The notes under the pieces: model-generated
Told to the model about the DNA's origin: nothing
Seen by the model: only the letters and a program-made list of their open reading frames with translations
Databases searched by the model: none
Shown here: positions 1-9,534 of the stretch, piece by piece
Position numbering within the stretch: the first letter of the stretch is position 1
Layout: each line of letters begins with the position of its first letter
Position numbers and translations under genes: made by a program
Origin: Thermohalobaculum sp965247385
GTDB taxonomy: Bacteria; Pseudomonadota; Alphaproteobacteria; Rhodobacterales; Rhodobacteraceae
NCBI GenBank assembly: GCA_965247385.1
Contig: CBDFHG010000007.1
Coordinates: 1,116,001-1,180,000 of the forward strand
Reading direction: 5' to 3'
DNA: 64,000 nucleotides

Positions 1-1003
1 TCGATTGCACGATATCGCCGGGGCGCTGGGCCAACCCGTCGGGCATGTTCTCGACCAGTCCGACCACGCCGATGACATTCGCCTTTGCCTTGCGCAGCGC
101 CAGGGTGCGCATGACCCCGGAGACGACGCCGGCGCCACCCATATCCATGGTCATTTCTTCCATGCCACCGGCGGGCTTGATCGAGATGCCGCCGGTGTCG
201 AACACCACGCCTTTGCCGACCAGCGCCAGCGGCACCTGTTTCTTCTCGCCGCCCATCCACTTCATGACGACCATCCTGGTCTCGCTGCGCGAGCCCTGCC
301 CCACCGCCAGCAGCGCTCGGGCACCGAGCTTTTCCAGCTCGGCTTCGCCCAGAACCTCGACCTCGATGCCGAGGTCCGTCATCGCCGCCAGCCGGTCGGC
401 GAATTCATCGGTGGTCAGCCGGTTGGCGGGTTCGTTGACCAGGTCGCGGGTGAAGAACACGCCCTCGGCCAGCGCTGCGAAGGGGGCCGAGACCTTGCGC
501 AATGCGCCAGGCCGCTGGGCCAGAACCGTGATGGCGCGCCCTCCGGGAGCGCTGGCGGTCTCACCGTTCTTTTCATCCACCGTCTTGTAGTCGCGGAAAT
601 CATAGAGCCGGAGCGCCGCCGCCCAGATCATCTCGGCGGCCAGTTCGTCGCTGGTGACGCCCGAAGTGCAGATGTTCACCGCGCCCTTGCCCAGCGTCCT
701 GGCGATTGCGCCCCCGGTCTTTCGGGCGGCGGCCCGGTCCGGCGCGTTGCCGAGGCAGGCCAGGATCACCGCCTTCGCCGCCATGCCGGCGGGGTAGCGC
801 AGGCTGCGCACCGTACCCGGTTTGGCTTTGAAATCCTGGTCCGCCACCGCACGGCTCAAGGCGCCGCCGGTCACGTCATCGATCGACGCCGCCGCCCCTG
901 CCAGCGCGCCGTCGCCATCGGCAAAGACCACCAGGGTGCCCTCGATTGCCGCGAGATCCTGGTCCTTTTCAGGTTGGAAATCGATTGGCGCGGGTGTCGT
1001 CAT
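1..1003 (-). CDS. pepA: Leucyl aminopeptidase (cytosol aminopeptidase), 3' end cut by window
   Basis: Read on the minus strand, an ATG at 1003 opens a frame that runs off the left edge (about 334 codons visible). The translation begins MTTPAPIDFQPEKDQDLAA and carries an M17-type N-terminal domain followed by the start of the catalytic domain, with the metal-site block GKGVVFDTGGISIKP and then MTMDMGGAGVVSG. The family is a two-metal, cytosolic exopeptidase that removes N-terminal residues such as leucine. The later NTDAEGR block would lie outside the window. It is divergent from lptF, with 227 bp between the two starts; this pepA/lptF arrangement is common in alphaproteobacteria and suggests a shared promoter region. 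Confidence 0.93.
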   Translation of the reverse strand, partial: MTTPAPIDFQPEKDQDLAAIEGTLVVFADGDGALAGAAASIDDVTGGALSRAVADQDFKAKPGTVRSLRYPAGMAAKAVILACLGNAPDRAAARKTGGAIARTLGKGAVNICTSGVTSDELAAEMIWAAALRLYDFRDYKTVDEKNGETASAPGGRAITVLAQRPGALRKVSAPFAALAEGVFFTRDLVNEPANRLTTDEFADRLAAMTDLGIEVEVLGEAELEKLGARALLAVGQGSRSETRMVVMKWMGGEKKQVPLALVGKGVVFDTGGISIKPAGGMEEMTMDMGGAGVVSGVMRTLALRKAKANVIGVVGLVENMPDGLAQRPGDIVQS

Positions 1004-1230
1004 GGCAGGCTCCTTGGCTAAGATCGATGCGGCTGAGTTTCGGACGAATAGGCCGGAGCCGAACACCTAGCCCGGATCACCGCCGGTGACCAGCCACAGC
1101 CATGAGCATTTGCTTCTGGTTCGAGGTATTGATCGGGGAATTGATTCTGGCCTTGCCCTTGGCCGCGGGCCGACCCATGATGCCCTGACTCCGTCGATCC
1201 AATGCGCGAAGACGGCTCTGGAGAACCCCA

Positions 1231-2385
1231 TTGCGCCGACTGGACAGTTATATTTTCCGTCAGATCCTGGGGCCGTTCCTGTTTTTCGTGCTGGTCTTCA
1301 CCGGGGTGATCTGGCTTGGCCAGTCGCTGCGCGTTGTCGATACCGTGGTCAACAACGGCCAGTCGGCGCTGGTGTTCCTGGAATTCACCCTGCTGTTGCT
1401 GCCGACGGTGCTGTCGATCGTTCTGCCAGTGGCGGCATTCGCCGCCACGCTCTACGCGGTGAACCGGCTGTTCAGCGACAGTGAGATCGTGGTGATGTTC
1501 GCCAGCGGCCTGAGCAACACCTCGCTGCTGCGCCCGGTGATGATGTTCTCGGGGCTGGTAATGGCAGTGATGTTCGCCCTGACCCTCTATGCCATGCCGA
1601 CCGCCCAGCGCGAATTGAAAAGCCGGGTCAATGAGGTGAAGAGCGATATCGCCTCGGCCTTCCTGCGCGAGGGGACTTTCCTGTCGCCAGTGCGCGGGGT
1701 CACGGTTTATCTGCGTGGCATGGAGCGGCCCGGAGAAATGCTGGGCGTCTTCGTTCATGACGAGCGCGACGAGGATGAGATTACCACCTACACCGCCGAG
1801 CGCGCGGTGTTGCTGAGCGACGCCGAGGGTATCCGTCTGGTGATGTTCGACGGCGTCGCCCAGATCGCCAAGCGCTTCGAGGCAGATTCGGTGGCCATCC
1901 TGCGCTTTGAGCAACTGGCCTATGACCTGACCCAGTTCACTGCAAAGAACAGCCAGCGGAGGCGAAAGCCGAGCGAGATGTATCTGCGGGAACTGTTGAC
2001 GATCGAGGAAGGCCAGACCGGCGGACGCCAGCTTGGCAAATACCGGGCCGAAGCGCATGAGGCGCTGGGCGCGCCGCTTTATGTGCTGACACTGCCGCTG
2101 ATGGCGGTCGCCTTCGTGATCGGCACCGGGTTCCGGCGGCAGGGCTTTGTCGGCCGCATCATCCTCGCGACGGGAGCCGCCGTGGCGCTGCGCCTTTTCG
2201 GCCTGGCATTGAAGGCCGCCGCCAGCAACGAGATGGCGCTGTTGCCGGCGATGTATGCACCACCGGTGTTGGGTATGGCGGTGGCGCTGTGGCTGCTGGC
2301 GGGCTGGCCTTTGCCGTGGCTGCGGCGCAATGGCGGAAATGGCAACGGCAGCGGTGGAAAAAACGGGTTGGGGGCGGAGCAATGA
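1231..2385 (+). CDS. lptF: LPS export ABC transporter permease LptF
   Basis: 384-residue YjgP/YjgQ-family permease. The N-terminus (MRRLDSYIFRQILGPFLFF) matches the family start. Three membrane segments lie in about the first 120 residues, a periplasmic beta-rich domain in the middle, and three membrane segments at about 280-350. With LptG and LptB the family extracts LPS from the inner membrane and feeds the periplasmic Lpt bridge. The start codon is TTG; no ATG nearby gives a family-like N-terminus. The stop overlaps the lptG start in an ATGA, so the pair is translationally coupled. First gene of an lptF-lptG-lptD-surA-pdxA-rsmA run. Confidence 0.93.
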   Translation: MRRLDSYIFRQILGPFLFFVLVFTGVIWLGQSLRVVDTVVNNGQSALVFLEFTLLLLPTVLSIVLPVAAFAATLYAVNRLFSDSEIVVMFASGLSNTSLLRPVMMFSGLVMAVMFALTLYAMPTAQRELKSRVNEVKSDIASAFLREGTFLSPVRGVTVYLRGMERPGEMLGVFVHDERDEDEITTYTAERAVLLSDAEGIRLVMFDGVAQIAKRFEADSVAILRFEQLAYDLTQFTAKNSQRRRKPSEMYLRELLTIEEGQTGGRQLGKYRAEAHEALGAPLYVLTLPLMAVAFVIGTGFRRQGFVGRIILATGAAVALRLFGLALKAAASNEMALLPAMYAPPVLGMAVALWLLAGWPLPWLRRNGGNGNGSGGKNGLGAEQ

Positions 2386-3506
2386 GCCTGACCCTCGGCC
2401 TCTATATCGCGCAGCGTTTTCTGGGCATCGCGGCTGGCGCCTTCGTAGTGGTGTTCGTGTTGGTGGTTACCCTCGATCTGGTCGAACTCATGCGCAGGAG
2501 CAGCGATAGCGGCGCCGGATTCACCGATCTGCTGGGGATGGCCCTGCTACACGCACCGGCAATCACGATCACCGCGGCGCCGTTCACGGTGCTGCTGGCC
2601 TCAATGACCTGCTTTGCCGCGCTGGCGCGCTCCAGCGAGTTGGTCGTCACCCGCGCCGCCGGTGTTTCGGTGTGGCGGCTGCTGGCACCTGTCCTGCTGG
2701 CCGCGGTCGGGTTGGGTGTTTTTGTCTTCACGGTCTATAACCCGCTGGCCTCGGCCTTCGCCAGCAAGTTCGAAGTGCTGGAGGAGCGCTATTTCAAGCG
2801 CAGTTCGAGCCAGCTTTCGGTCTCGGCCGATGGGCTGTGGTTGCGCCAGGGCGGTCCGGACGGGCAGACGGTGATCCGCGCCCAAGGTGCCAGCGAGACG
2901 ATTGAGCGCCTTTGGAAGGTGAACGTCTTCCAGTTCGACACGCAGGACCGGTTCACCCGCCGAATCGACGCCCGTTCGGCGCTGCTGGAGGGCACGGCGT
3001 GGCGGCTGTCCGGCGTGCGGCGCTGGGATCTGCTGACGTTGGAGATCGACAACGCCGGCAGTTCGGACATCGTCACCCGGCCGAAACTGGCCGACGAGAT
3101 GCTCATTCCGACCGATCTGACGGCCGAGAGCATTCAGGAGAGCTTCGTCGCGCCGGTGACGATCTCGTTTTGGAAGCTGCCGAAATTCATCAAGCTGCTG
3201 GAAAGCTCCGGGTTCAGCTCCAGCCGACACCGGCTGCATTGGAACGCGTTGCTGGCGATGCCGGTTGTGTTCTTCGCCATGGTGCTGATTGGAGCGGCGT
3301 TCTCGATGCGCCACGCACGATTTGGCGGGTTGGGGTTTATGGCGCTGGGCTGCGTGCTGTCCGGATTTGGATATTTTTTCCTGTCCGACATCGCCGCTGT
3401 GCTGGGCGCCTCGGGTGCGGTTCCGGTGCTGATCGCGGCCTGGGCACCCCCAGTATCGGCAGTTCTGTTCGCTCTGGGCTTGCTGCTGCATCTAGAGGAT
3501 GGATAA
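2382..3506 (+). CDS. lptG: LPS export ABC transporter permease LptG
   Basis: 374-residue YjgP/YjgQ-family protein starting MSLTLGLYIAQRF at an ATG that overlaps the lptF stop. The open frame continues upstream inside lptF, but that part is a shadow of lptF. Hydrophobic segments near residues 15-35, 50-75 and 95-115 and three more after residue 270 surround a periplasmic domain, as in LptF. It should form the LptF/LptG heterodimer in the inner membrane that binds LptB and lifts LPS out. The coding end overlaps the first possible lptD start. Confidence 0.93.
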   Translation: MSLTLGLYIAQRFLGIAAGAFVVVFVLVVTLDLVELMRRSSDSGAGFTDLLGMALLHAPAITITAAPFTVLLASMTCFAALARSSELVVTRAAGVSVWRLLAPVLLAAVGLGVFVFTVYNPLASAFASKFEVLEERYFKRSSSQLSVSADGLWLRQGGPDGQTVIRAQGASETIERLWKVNVFQFDTQDRFTRRIDARSALLEGTAWRLSGVRRWDLLTLEIDNAGSSDIVTRPKLADEMLIPTDLTAESIQESFVAPVTISFWKLPKFIKLLESSGFSSSRHRLHWNALLAMPVVFFAMVLIGAAFSMRHARFGGLGFMALGCVLSGFGYFFLSDIAAVLGASGAVPVLIAAWAPPVSAVLFALGLLLHLEDG

Positions 3507-3558
3507 AAGGGGACGGTGGGCGCCTCTCCTGGGACGCCGGGAACGGGACATACCTCCG

Positions 3559-5718
3559 ATGCGCCGAGGCATACGTGCCCTGATGATTGACCTGGCGGCC
3601 ACGGCAGGCCCCATTCCGGTCTTGATGATGGTGCTGTTGGCGTTGGAGATGCCAGCACAGGCGCAGGTGCCGCCGGAGAAGCCGAACCTGCCGGTGGCGC
3701 TGGCCGCCGACAAGGTCGAGCACGACACCGCGACCGGCCAGGTGATCGCCAGCGGCAATGTCGAAATCTTTTACGGCGAACGCACCCTCACCGCGGACCG
3801 GATCGTCTATCACAGCGACACCGGGCGGATCACCGCCGAGGGCAACATTGTGCTGCGCGACGCCACCGGGGTAACCGTCTTCGCCGATTTCGCCGATCTG
3901 GACGCGGATCTGCAGAACGGGCTGGTGCGGGGCGCGCGCTCGGTCATGGGCGAGAACATCAAGCTCTCGGCCGCCGAGGCACGGCGGGTCGACGCCCGGT
4001 TCAATACACTGTCGAAGGCCGTCTACAGCCCCTGCAAGGTCTGCTCCGACAATCCGACGCCGCTGTGGCGGATCCGTGCCCGGCGGGTAATTCATGACGA
4101 AGTCGAGAAGGTGATCTACTACGAGGATGCAACCCTCGATGTGCTGGGCGTACCGGTTGCCTGGCTCCCTTATTTCAGCCATCCCGATCCCACGGTTGCG
4201 CGCGCCAGCGGGTTCCTGGTGCCGGAGTTCCGGCAGTCCTCGGTCTATGGATTAGGCGCCCGGGTGCCCTATTACTGGGTGATCGACGACTATTCCGACC
4301 TCACCTTCAGCCCGCTGTTGACGAGCGGGGACGGGATGGTAGGTGTCCTCGAATACCGCCGCGCTTTCGAAAGCGGCTCCTTCACCACCGTCGGCAGCCT
4401 GACCTATAACGACTATCAGGGCAGCAACGAATTTCACGGCCATCTGGAAGCACGCGGCGAGTTCGATCTGGAAGACGATCTGAAATGGGGTTTCGACGCC
4501 ATCGTTGTCACCGACCGCGGCTATCTGCGCCGCTTCGATTTCTCCGACGAGGACCGGCTGACCAGCGAGCTTTATCTCCGCCGCTACCGGGGCGACGGTT
4601 TCCTGGACGCCACGGCGGTGTATTTCCAGAGCCTGCGCGACGACGAACCCTCCGGGAATATTCCGTTGGTGCTGCCGGATTTCGATATCCGGTACAAGAT
4701 GCCGGAGTTCCTGGCGGGCGGCGATCTGGGTATTTTTGCCTCAAGCGCAGTGCTGTTGCGCGGCAAGGGGCTGGATACCGGCCGCCTGTCGTTTGGCGCC
4801 GATTGGGATCGCCAGGAGATCCTGCCTTCGGGGTTGTCGCTGCGCGGCTTTGCCGAGGTCAGGGGTGACGTCTTCGTGGTCGATGACTTCTCCGGCGTCG
4901 ACAGCGCCACCGAGTTCAGGTTCGCGCCCCTCGCCGGGATCGAGGCGCGGTTTCCGCTGATCTACGAATCGTCCGGCGCCATCGCGCATGTGCTGGAGCC
5001 CATTGCCCAGGCAATCGTCGCGCCCTATGGTGGCAACGACTCCGATATTCCCAACGAAGACAGCCAGGTCACCGAGTTCGACGAGACCAACCTGTTCGAC
5101 ACTTCGCATTTTACCGGCCTCGATGCCTTCGAGGAAGGGCACCGGCTCAATCTGGGCCTGCGCTACGAGCGCATCTCACCCGGCGGGCTGAATCTCGATG
5201 CCAGTGTCGGCCGGGTGCTGCGTCTGCGCCGCGCCGATGAATTCTCCAGCGGCTCGGGTTTGGCCGACGCCGCATCCGACTGGGTCGGCGCCTGGTCGGC
5301 TGGCTACGACCCCTATGTCACGGTGCGCCAGCGCCTGCGGATCAGCGACGGTTTCGCGATCACCCGTAACGAGATCGGCGCCGAACTGACCTTTGGCCGG
5401 TTTTCGCTTTTCGGGGGCTACATATTCCTCGAGCGCGACCCCGCGATCGAGGCTCCGGAAGATCGCGAGGAGCTGTTCGGCCGCGCCATCGTTTCGCTCA
5501 ACCGCAACTGGTCGCTCTCGGGCGAGGCGCGGCGCGATATCCAGAATGGCGATTTTGTCGAAATCGCCGGCGGGATCACCTATACTAACGAGTGCTGCCA
5601 GGTCGATTTCTTCGTGAAGCGCGATTTTACCGAATTGAACGATGCTCCGGAATCGACTTCGATCGGCGTACAGATAAAACTGTTTACTCTCGGCAACCAG
5701 GACAATACGGCCCGGTAG
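3559..5718 (+). CDS. lptD: LPS-assembly protein LptD (outer-membrane LPS translocon)
   Basis: About 719 residues. A signal peptide (basic MRRGIR start, hydrophobic core, cleavage likely after MPAQAQ) precedes an OstA/LptA-like beta-jellyroll domain (residues about 35-150: DKVEHDTATGQVIASGNVE), then a long aromatic-rich beta-barrel region to the C-terminus. LptD with lipoprotein LptE inserts LPS into the outer leaflet. The frame is open from an ATG at 3499 that overlaps the end of lptG. I prefer the ATG at 3559 because it gives a normal signal sequence, but 3499 and 3583 are possible. Cysteines at CKVCSD (near residue 155) and ECCQVD (near the end) could form the family's disulfides. Confidence 0.92.
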   Translation: MRRGIRALMIDLAATAGPIPVLMMVLLALEMPAQAQVPPEKPNLPVALAADKVEHDTATGQVIASGNVEIFYGERTLTADRIVYHSDTGRITAEGNIVLRDATGVTVFADFADLDADLQNGLVRGARSVMGENIKLSAAEARRVDARFNTLSKAVYSPCKVCSDNPTPLWRIRARRVIHDEVEKVIYYEDATLDVLGVPVAWLPYFSHPDPTVARASGFLVPEFRQSSVYGLGARVPYYWVIDDYSDLTFSPLLTSGDGMVGVLEYRRAFESGSFTTVGSLTYNDYQGSNEFHGHLEARGEFDLEDDLKWGFDAIVVTDRGYLRRFDFSDEDRLTSELYLRRYRGDGFLDATAVYFQSLRDDEPSGNIPLVLPDFDIRYKMPEFLAGGDLGIFASSAVLLRGKGLDTGRLSFGADWDRQEILPSGLSLRGFAEVRGDVFVVDDFSGVDSATEFRFAPLAGIEARFPLIYESSGAIAHVLEPIAQAIVAPYGGNDSDIPNEDSQVTEFDETNLFDTSHFTGLDAFEEGHRLNLGLRYERISPGGLNLDASVGRVLRLRRADEFSSGSGLADAASDWVGAWSAGYDPYVTVRQRLRISDGFAITRNEIGAELTFGRFSLFGGYIFLERDPAIEAPEDREELFGRAIVSLNRNWSLSGEARRDIQNGDFVEIAGGITYTNECCQVDFFVKRDFTELNDAPESTSIGVQIKLFTLGNQDNTAR

Positions 5719-5769
5719 GGCGACAATGGCGCCGCGCCCGGCGCGGCGGAAACGGATCGGAGGAGTTCC

Positions 5770-6729
5770 ATGCTGAAGACCATGCTTGGCGCAATCGGAC
5801 TTGCAGCAGTGTTGCTGTCCACTGGTCTTGTGACCGCAACCGGGGCCCGGGCACAAACGATGTTCCGCCCGATCACCATCGTCAACGACTCGGCGATTAC
5901 CGGCTTTGACCTGGCTCAGCGCGCTCAACTCCTGATCGCTCTCGGCTTCACGGCCGCCAGCCCGGATGCGCTACGCGCCGAGTCTCTCGAACGTCTCGTC
6001 GAGGACCGGCTGAAATTGCAGGAAGGCGCACGTCTGGGCCTGAGCGCCAGCGCCGAAAGCATCGAATCGGGGATTGCGGAATTCGCCCGGCGAACCGGCC
6101 TGTCGGCGGACGAGTTTCGCACCGCGATGAGCACCCAGGGTGTCACTGAAATGGCGTTGGACGATATGGTTTCGGCCGAGGCCGTCTGGCGCCAGGTGGT
6201 GCGTGGCCGCTTTTCCCGACGGGTCGAGCCGGGCGAGGCCGAGATCGATGCCGAGATCGCCCTCATGCAGGAGCGCGAGGACGTCAGCTACCGGGTCGCC
6301 GAGATCGGCCTGCCGGTGGGTGAAAACGGCCGCGACGAGGCCGCAACCCGAGCATTGGCGGACAAGCTTTATGAATCGCTAAGCCAGGGTGGTGATTTTG
6401 CCGCCGCCGTGAAGAGCTATTCCCGCGCACCCAGCGCCGCACAGGGCGGCGATGTCGGCTGGGTCTCGAACCTGCAAATGCCGCCGGACCTGGCCACGAT
6501 GCTGAGCGAGTTGTCGGCTGGACAAGTCACCCAGCCGTTTTCGGTTGCCGGGGGGGTTTCGATCCTGAAATTGATCGAGAAGCGGATCGATGCCATCAAT
6601 GCCATCGATGCGAGCGATCCGGAGTTGCGCGATCGGATGCGCAATCGCCTGGCCAACCAGCAGACCGCCCGGCTGGCCGAGGGGTTGTTGCAAGAGTTAC
6701 GCCGCGACGCGCTGATCGAGCTGAGATGA
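5770..6729 (+). CDS. surA: Periplasmic peptidyl-prolyl isomerase / chaperone, SurA type
   Basis: 319 residues with a signal peptide ending near GARAQ. A SurA N-terminal chaperone segment follows (ITIVNDSAITGFDLAQRAQ; LERLVEDRLKLQEGARLGL), then one parvulin-type rotamase domain at about 170-275 (VKSYSRAPSAAQGGDVGWV, QVTQPFSVAGGVSILKLIE). Only one PPIase domain is present, whereas E. coli SurA has two; this is usual in alphaproteobacteria. The likely role is folding of outer-membrane proteins such as its upstream neighbour LptD. A strong ribosome binding site (cggaggag) precedes the ATG. The last codons overlap pdxA in an ATGA. Confidence 0.88.
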   Translation: MLKTMLGAIGLAAVLLSTGLVTATGARAQTMFRPITIVNDSAITGFDLAQRAQLLIALGFTAASPDALRAESLERLVEDRLKLQEGARLGLSASAESIESGIAEFARRTGLSADEFRTAMSTQGVTEMALDDMVSAEAVWRQVVRGRFSRRVEPGEAEIDAEIALMQEREDVSYRVAEIGLPVGENGRDEAATRALADKLYESLSQGGDFAAAVKSYSRAPSAAQGGDVGWVSNLQMPPDLATMLSELSAGQVTQPFSVAGGVSILKLIEKRIDAINAIDASDPELRDRMRNRLANQQTARLAEGLLQELRRDALIELR

Positions 6730-7742
6730 GCCAAACGCCGCGCTTGGCCCATCCTGGGACCCGGCCCTTGGCGCTGACCATGGGCGACCCGGCCGGGATC
6801 GGCGCCGAGATCGCCCTGGCGGCGTGGAACTCGGGTCGGGTGGCGCAGCCGTTCTTCTTGATCGACGATCCAGACCGGCTGGCGCCGTTGGCGGAACGCG
6901 CCGGGGTTGCCTTGGCCAGAATCGATGAGGCGGAGGCAGCTATCGGTGTCTTCACGGAGGCTTTGCCGGTTTTGCCCCTGGCACTACCCGCCGAGGCACT
7001 GCCGGGCAAGCCCGACCCGGCCAACGCCCCAACGGTGGTGGCCGCGATCGACCGGGCCGTCGCGCTGGCGCTGACCGGTGCGGCGGCGGCGGTCGTGACC
7101 AACCCGATCAACAAGATGGCGCTGAAGGGCGGCGCTGGTTTTGCCTTCCCCGGCCATACAGAATATCTCGGCCATCTGGGCGGCGTGGAACGATCGGTGA
7201 TGATGTTGGTCTCGCCGGAATTGCGGGTGGTGCCGATCACCATCCACATCGCGTTGGCCGATGTCCCTGGCGCGCTGACGGCAGCGCTGATCGAGGAGAC
7301 GGCGCGGATCACGGCGGCATCGCTGACCCGCGATTTCGGCATCGCCCGGCCGCGCCTGGCGTTCGCCGGGCTGAATCCCCATGCGGGCGAGCAAGGCGCC
7401 ATGGGGCGCGAGGAGATCGAGATCATCGCCCCGGCGCTGGAGCGGCTACGGGCCGAGGGGTTTGAGATCACCGGACCGCTGCCCGCCGACACCATGTTCC
7501 ACGCGCAGGCCCGCGCCCGGTATGACGTTGCACTGACCATGTATCACGATCAGGGGCTGATCCCGCTGAAGGCACTGGATTTCGCCCGCGGGGTCAATGT
7601 GACCCTGGGGTTGCCCTTCATCCGTACGTCGCCGGACCATGGCACCGCCTATGACATCGCCGGGACCGGTCAGGCCGACGCCACGAGCCTGATCGAAGCG
7701 CTGAACCTGGCCGCCAAGATGGCGACGCGTCGGGCGGCATGA
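6726..7742 (+). CDS. pdxA: 4-hydroxythreonine-4-phosphate dehydrogenase
   Basis: 338 residues. Family blocks include the N-terminal LALTMGDPAGIGAEIAL, the central VVTNPINKMALK and FPGHTEYL, the metal-binding histidine in FAGLNPHAGE, and the C-terminal MYHDQGLIPLKAL and RTSPDHGTAYDIAG. The enzyme oxidises 4-phosphohydroxy-L-threonine to 3-amino-1-hydroxyacetone phosphate for pyridoxal 5'-phosphate synthesis in the cytosol. Start and stop both overlap neighbours by an ATGA (surA upstream, rsmA downstream), so it is embedded in the LPS/OMP operon. Confidence 0.95.
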   Translation: MSQTPRLAHPGTRPLALTMGDPAGIGAEIALAAWNSGRVAQPFFLIDDPDRLAPLAERAGVALARIDEAEAAIGVFTEALPVLPLALPAEALPGKPDPANAPTVVAAIDRAVALALTGAAAAVVTNPINKMALKGGAGFAFPGHTEYLGHLGGVERSVMMLVSPELRVVPITIHIALADVPGALTAALIEETARITAASLTRDFGIARPRLAFAGLNPHAGEQGAMGREEIEIIAPALERLRAEGFEITGPLPADTMFHAQARARYDVALTMYHDQGLIPLKALDFARGVNVTLGLPFIRTSPDHGTAYDIAGTGQADATSLIEALNLAAKMATRRAA

Positions 7743-8596
7743 GCGGGCTGGCGCCCGACGGGTTGCCGGTGCTGCGCGAGGTGATTGCGCGTCACGGGCT
7801 GTCGGCGCGCAAGGCGCTGGGACAGAACTTCCTGATGGATCTGAACCTGACCGGCCGGATCGCCCGGGTCTCGGGACCGCTCAATGGCGCGACAGTGGTC
7901 GAGGTCGGCCCCGGCCCCGGTGGGCTGACGCGGGCGTTGCTGGCGGCGGGCGCAGGCCGGGTGATCGCGATTGAGCGCGACGCCCGCTGCCTCGCGGCAC
8001 TGGACGAGATTTCCGCCCACTACCCCGGACGGCTGGAGGTGATCGCGGGCGATGCGCTGGAGGTCGATCTGGCGCCATATCTGGACGGAGCGGCGCAAGG
8101 CCCAGTGAGAATTATCGCCAACCTGCCCTACAATTTGGGAACCGGGCTGTTCGTGCGCTGGATGACGCCGGAGCGTTGGCCGCCCTGGTGGCAATCTCTG
8201 ACGCTGATGTTTCAACGTGAGGTTGCGCAGCGGATCGTCGCACGGCCCGGAAATGGAGCCTATGGCCGGTTATCGGTGCTGGCGCAGTGGCGAGCGCGGG
8301 CGCGGATTGCCTTCGACGTCAACCCAAACGCCTTCACCCCAGCACCGAAGGTAACCTCGTCAGTGGTGAATGTGGTGCCCGCCGAACCGCTGGTGGATGT
8401 CGCACCGCGCCTGCTGGAGCAGGTGGTCGCCGCGGCCTTCTCGCAACGGCGCAAGATGCTGCGCCAATCTCTGAAAACGCGCTTCAGCAACCCGGCGGCC
8501 CTGCTTGGGGCAGCCGGGATCGATCCAACGCGGCGCGCCGAGACCCTGTCGATCGAGGAATTCCTGGCCCTGTGCCGGGCTGCCGAGGCGAGATAA
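7739..8596 (+). CDS. rsmA: 16S rRNA (adenine1518-N6/adenine1519-N6)-dimethyltransferase
   Basis: 285 residues of the KsgA/Dim1 family. The N-terminal KALGQNFLMDLNLTGRI is the family signature. SAM motif I is VVEVGPGPGGLTRALL, the acidic motif II is AIERD, and the catalytic block is IIANLPYN. It dimethylates two adjacent adenines in helix 45 of 16S rRNA late in 30S assembly. Last gene of the lptFGD-surA-pdxA run, coupled to pdxA by an ATGA overlap. The opposite-strand gene ends 118 bp downstream, so transcription converges here. Confidence 0.95.
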   Translation: MSGLAPDGLPVLREVIARHGLSARKALGQNFLMDLNLTGRIARVSGPLNGATVVEVGPGPGGLTRALLAAGAGRVIAIERDARCLAALDEISAHYPGRLEVIAGDALEVDLAPYLDGAAQGPVRIIANLPYNLGTGLFVRWMTPERWPPWWQSLTLMFQREVAQRIVARPGNGAYGRLSVLAQWRARARIAFDVNPNAFTPAPKVTSSVVNVVPAEPLVDVAPRLLEQVVAAAFSQRRKMLRQSLKTRFSNPAALLGAAGIDPTRRAETLSIEEFLALCRAAEAR

Positions 8597-8713
8597 TGAG
8601 GCGGGGAGTTGTGCCGGCATTCCGGTCTCCGGATCAATCGGCAAAGACCGGTTGCCCGGATCAAGTCTGGATGTGACCGTGGTATCGATGGCCCGAAGAC
8701 ACCCCCGACCAGG

Positions 8714-9325
8714 TTAATCGGGTTGGGACTCCGCCTCAGCAGTTACGTCGGCGGCGACTGGCGTATCCGTCTGCTCGCGATCGCGCGCGCGGGGGCGCCG
8801 GCGCGGCTGGCTGGCGCTCAACTCCTCGGTATCGACCAGCAGGCCGCTGGAATCGGCCTGACCGGAATCGATCGTGGTCAACCCGCTTACTTCCGGTTCG
8901 CGCCGACCATTGCCCTGGCCGTTGCCTTCACGCGGCTGGCGTCCGCCACCTGCAGAAGCGCTATTTCCGCCGACACTCTCAGGTTCGGCGTCCGCCAACC
9001 GTTCGACTTCGGGCTGCTCGACTTCGGGCTGCTCGACATTGGGCTGCTGATTGTCGCGCCGCTCCTGACCCTGCCGCGCCTCCATCGCCTCAGCCAAGAG
9101 GCGTTGGTAATGCTCCGCATGCTGAAGAAAGTTCTCGGCAATGACCCGGTTATCCGAGGTCTGTGCGTCACGCGCCAGCGAAAGGTATTTCTCGATAATC
9201 TGCTGCGGCGTACCGCGCACCTTTCCCTCGGGTCCGGTGCTTTCAAAGACGCGGTTGACGTTGTTGCCACTGGGCTTGCGATTACCGCGCCCCCGCATCC
9301 GATTGGGTTTTTGTGATGGTCTCAT
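8714..9325 (-). CDS. DUF4167 domain-containing protein
   Basis: About 203 residues when started at the ATG giving MRPSQKPNRMRGRGNR; this basic N-terminus is typical of the family. The DUF4167 core follows (NRVFESTGPEGKVRGTPQQ, EKYLSLARDAQTSDNRVIAENFLQHAEHYQRLL). The C-terminal half is low-complexity, with repeated QPEVE units (near-identical 15-bp DNA repeats around 9000-9050), and ends in a basic segment. The family is almost confined to alphaproteobacteria and its function is not established; the RGR-rich start hints at nucleic-acid binding (inference). It lies downstream of prmC on the same strand, 209 bp away. Confidence 0.85.
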   Translation of the reverse strand: MRPSQKPNRMRGRGNRKPSGNNVNRVFESTGPEGKVRGTPQQIIEKYLSLARDAQTSDNRVIAENFLQHAEHYQRLLAEAMEARQGQERRDNQQPNVEQPEVEQPEVERLADAEPESVGGNSASAGGGRQPREGNGQGNGRREPEVSGLTTIDSGQADSSGLLVDTEELSASQPRRRPRARDREQTDTPVAADVTAEAESQPD

Positions 9326-9534
9326 CGTATCCATTCTTGATCTATCTTGGCAGGTGCCACCGTGGGGCCGGTGAAGCGCCCTTGCCTGTCCGCTGACCAA
9401 GACGCGGCTGCGTCAGGTCGGCCTCATGCTCATTCGCTATGATGCGGTGTCCCGGATAACCCCAACCAAGGCCCTGCGATCCAACGCGCGAGCCAACCAG
9501 GACCCCTATGCATATACCGTTATTTCCGCCCCGC

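Noticed and set aside
1018..2382. 454-codon minus-strand frame opposite lptF
   Set aside because: Antisense shadow of lptF; Gln/His/Arg-rich composition typical of the reverse frame of a GC-rich gene and no family pattern.
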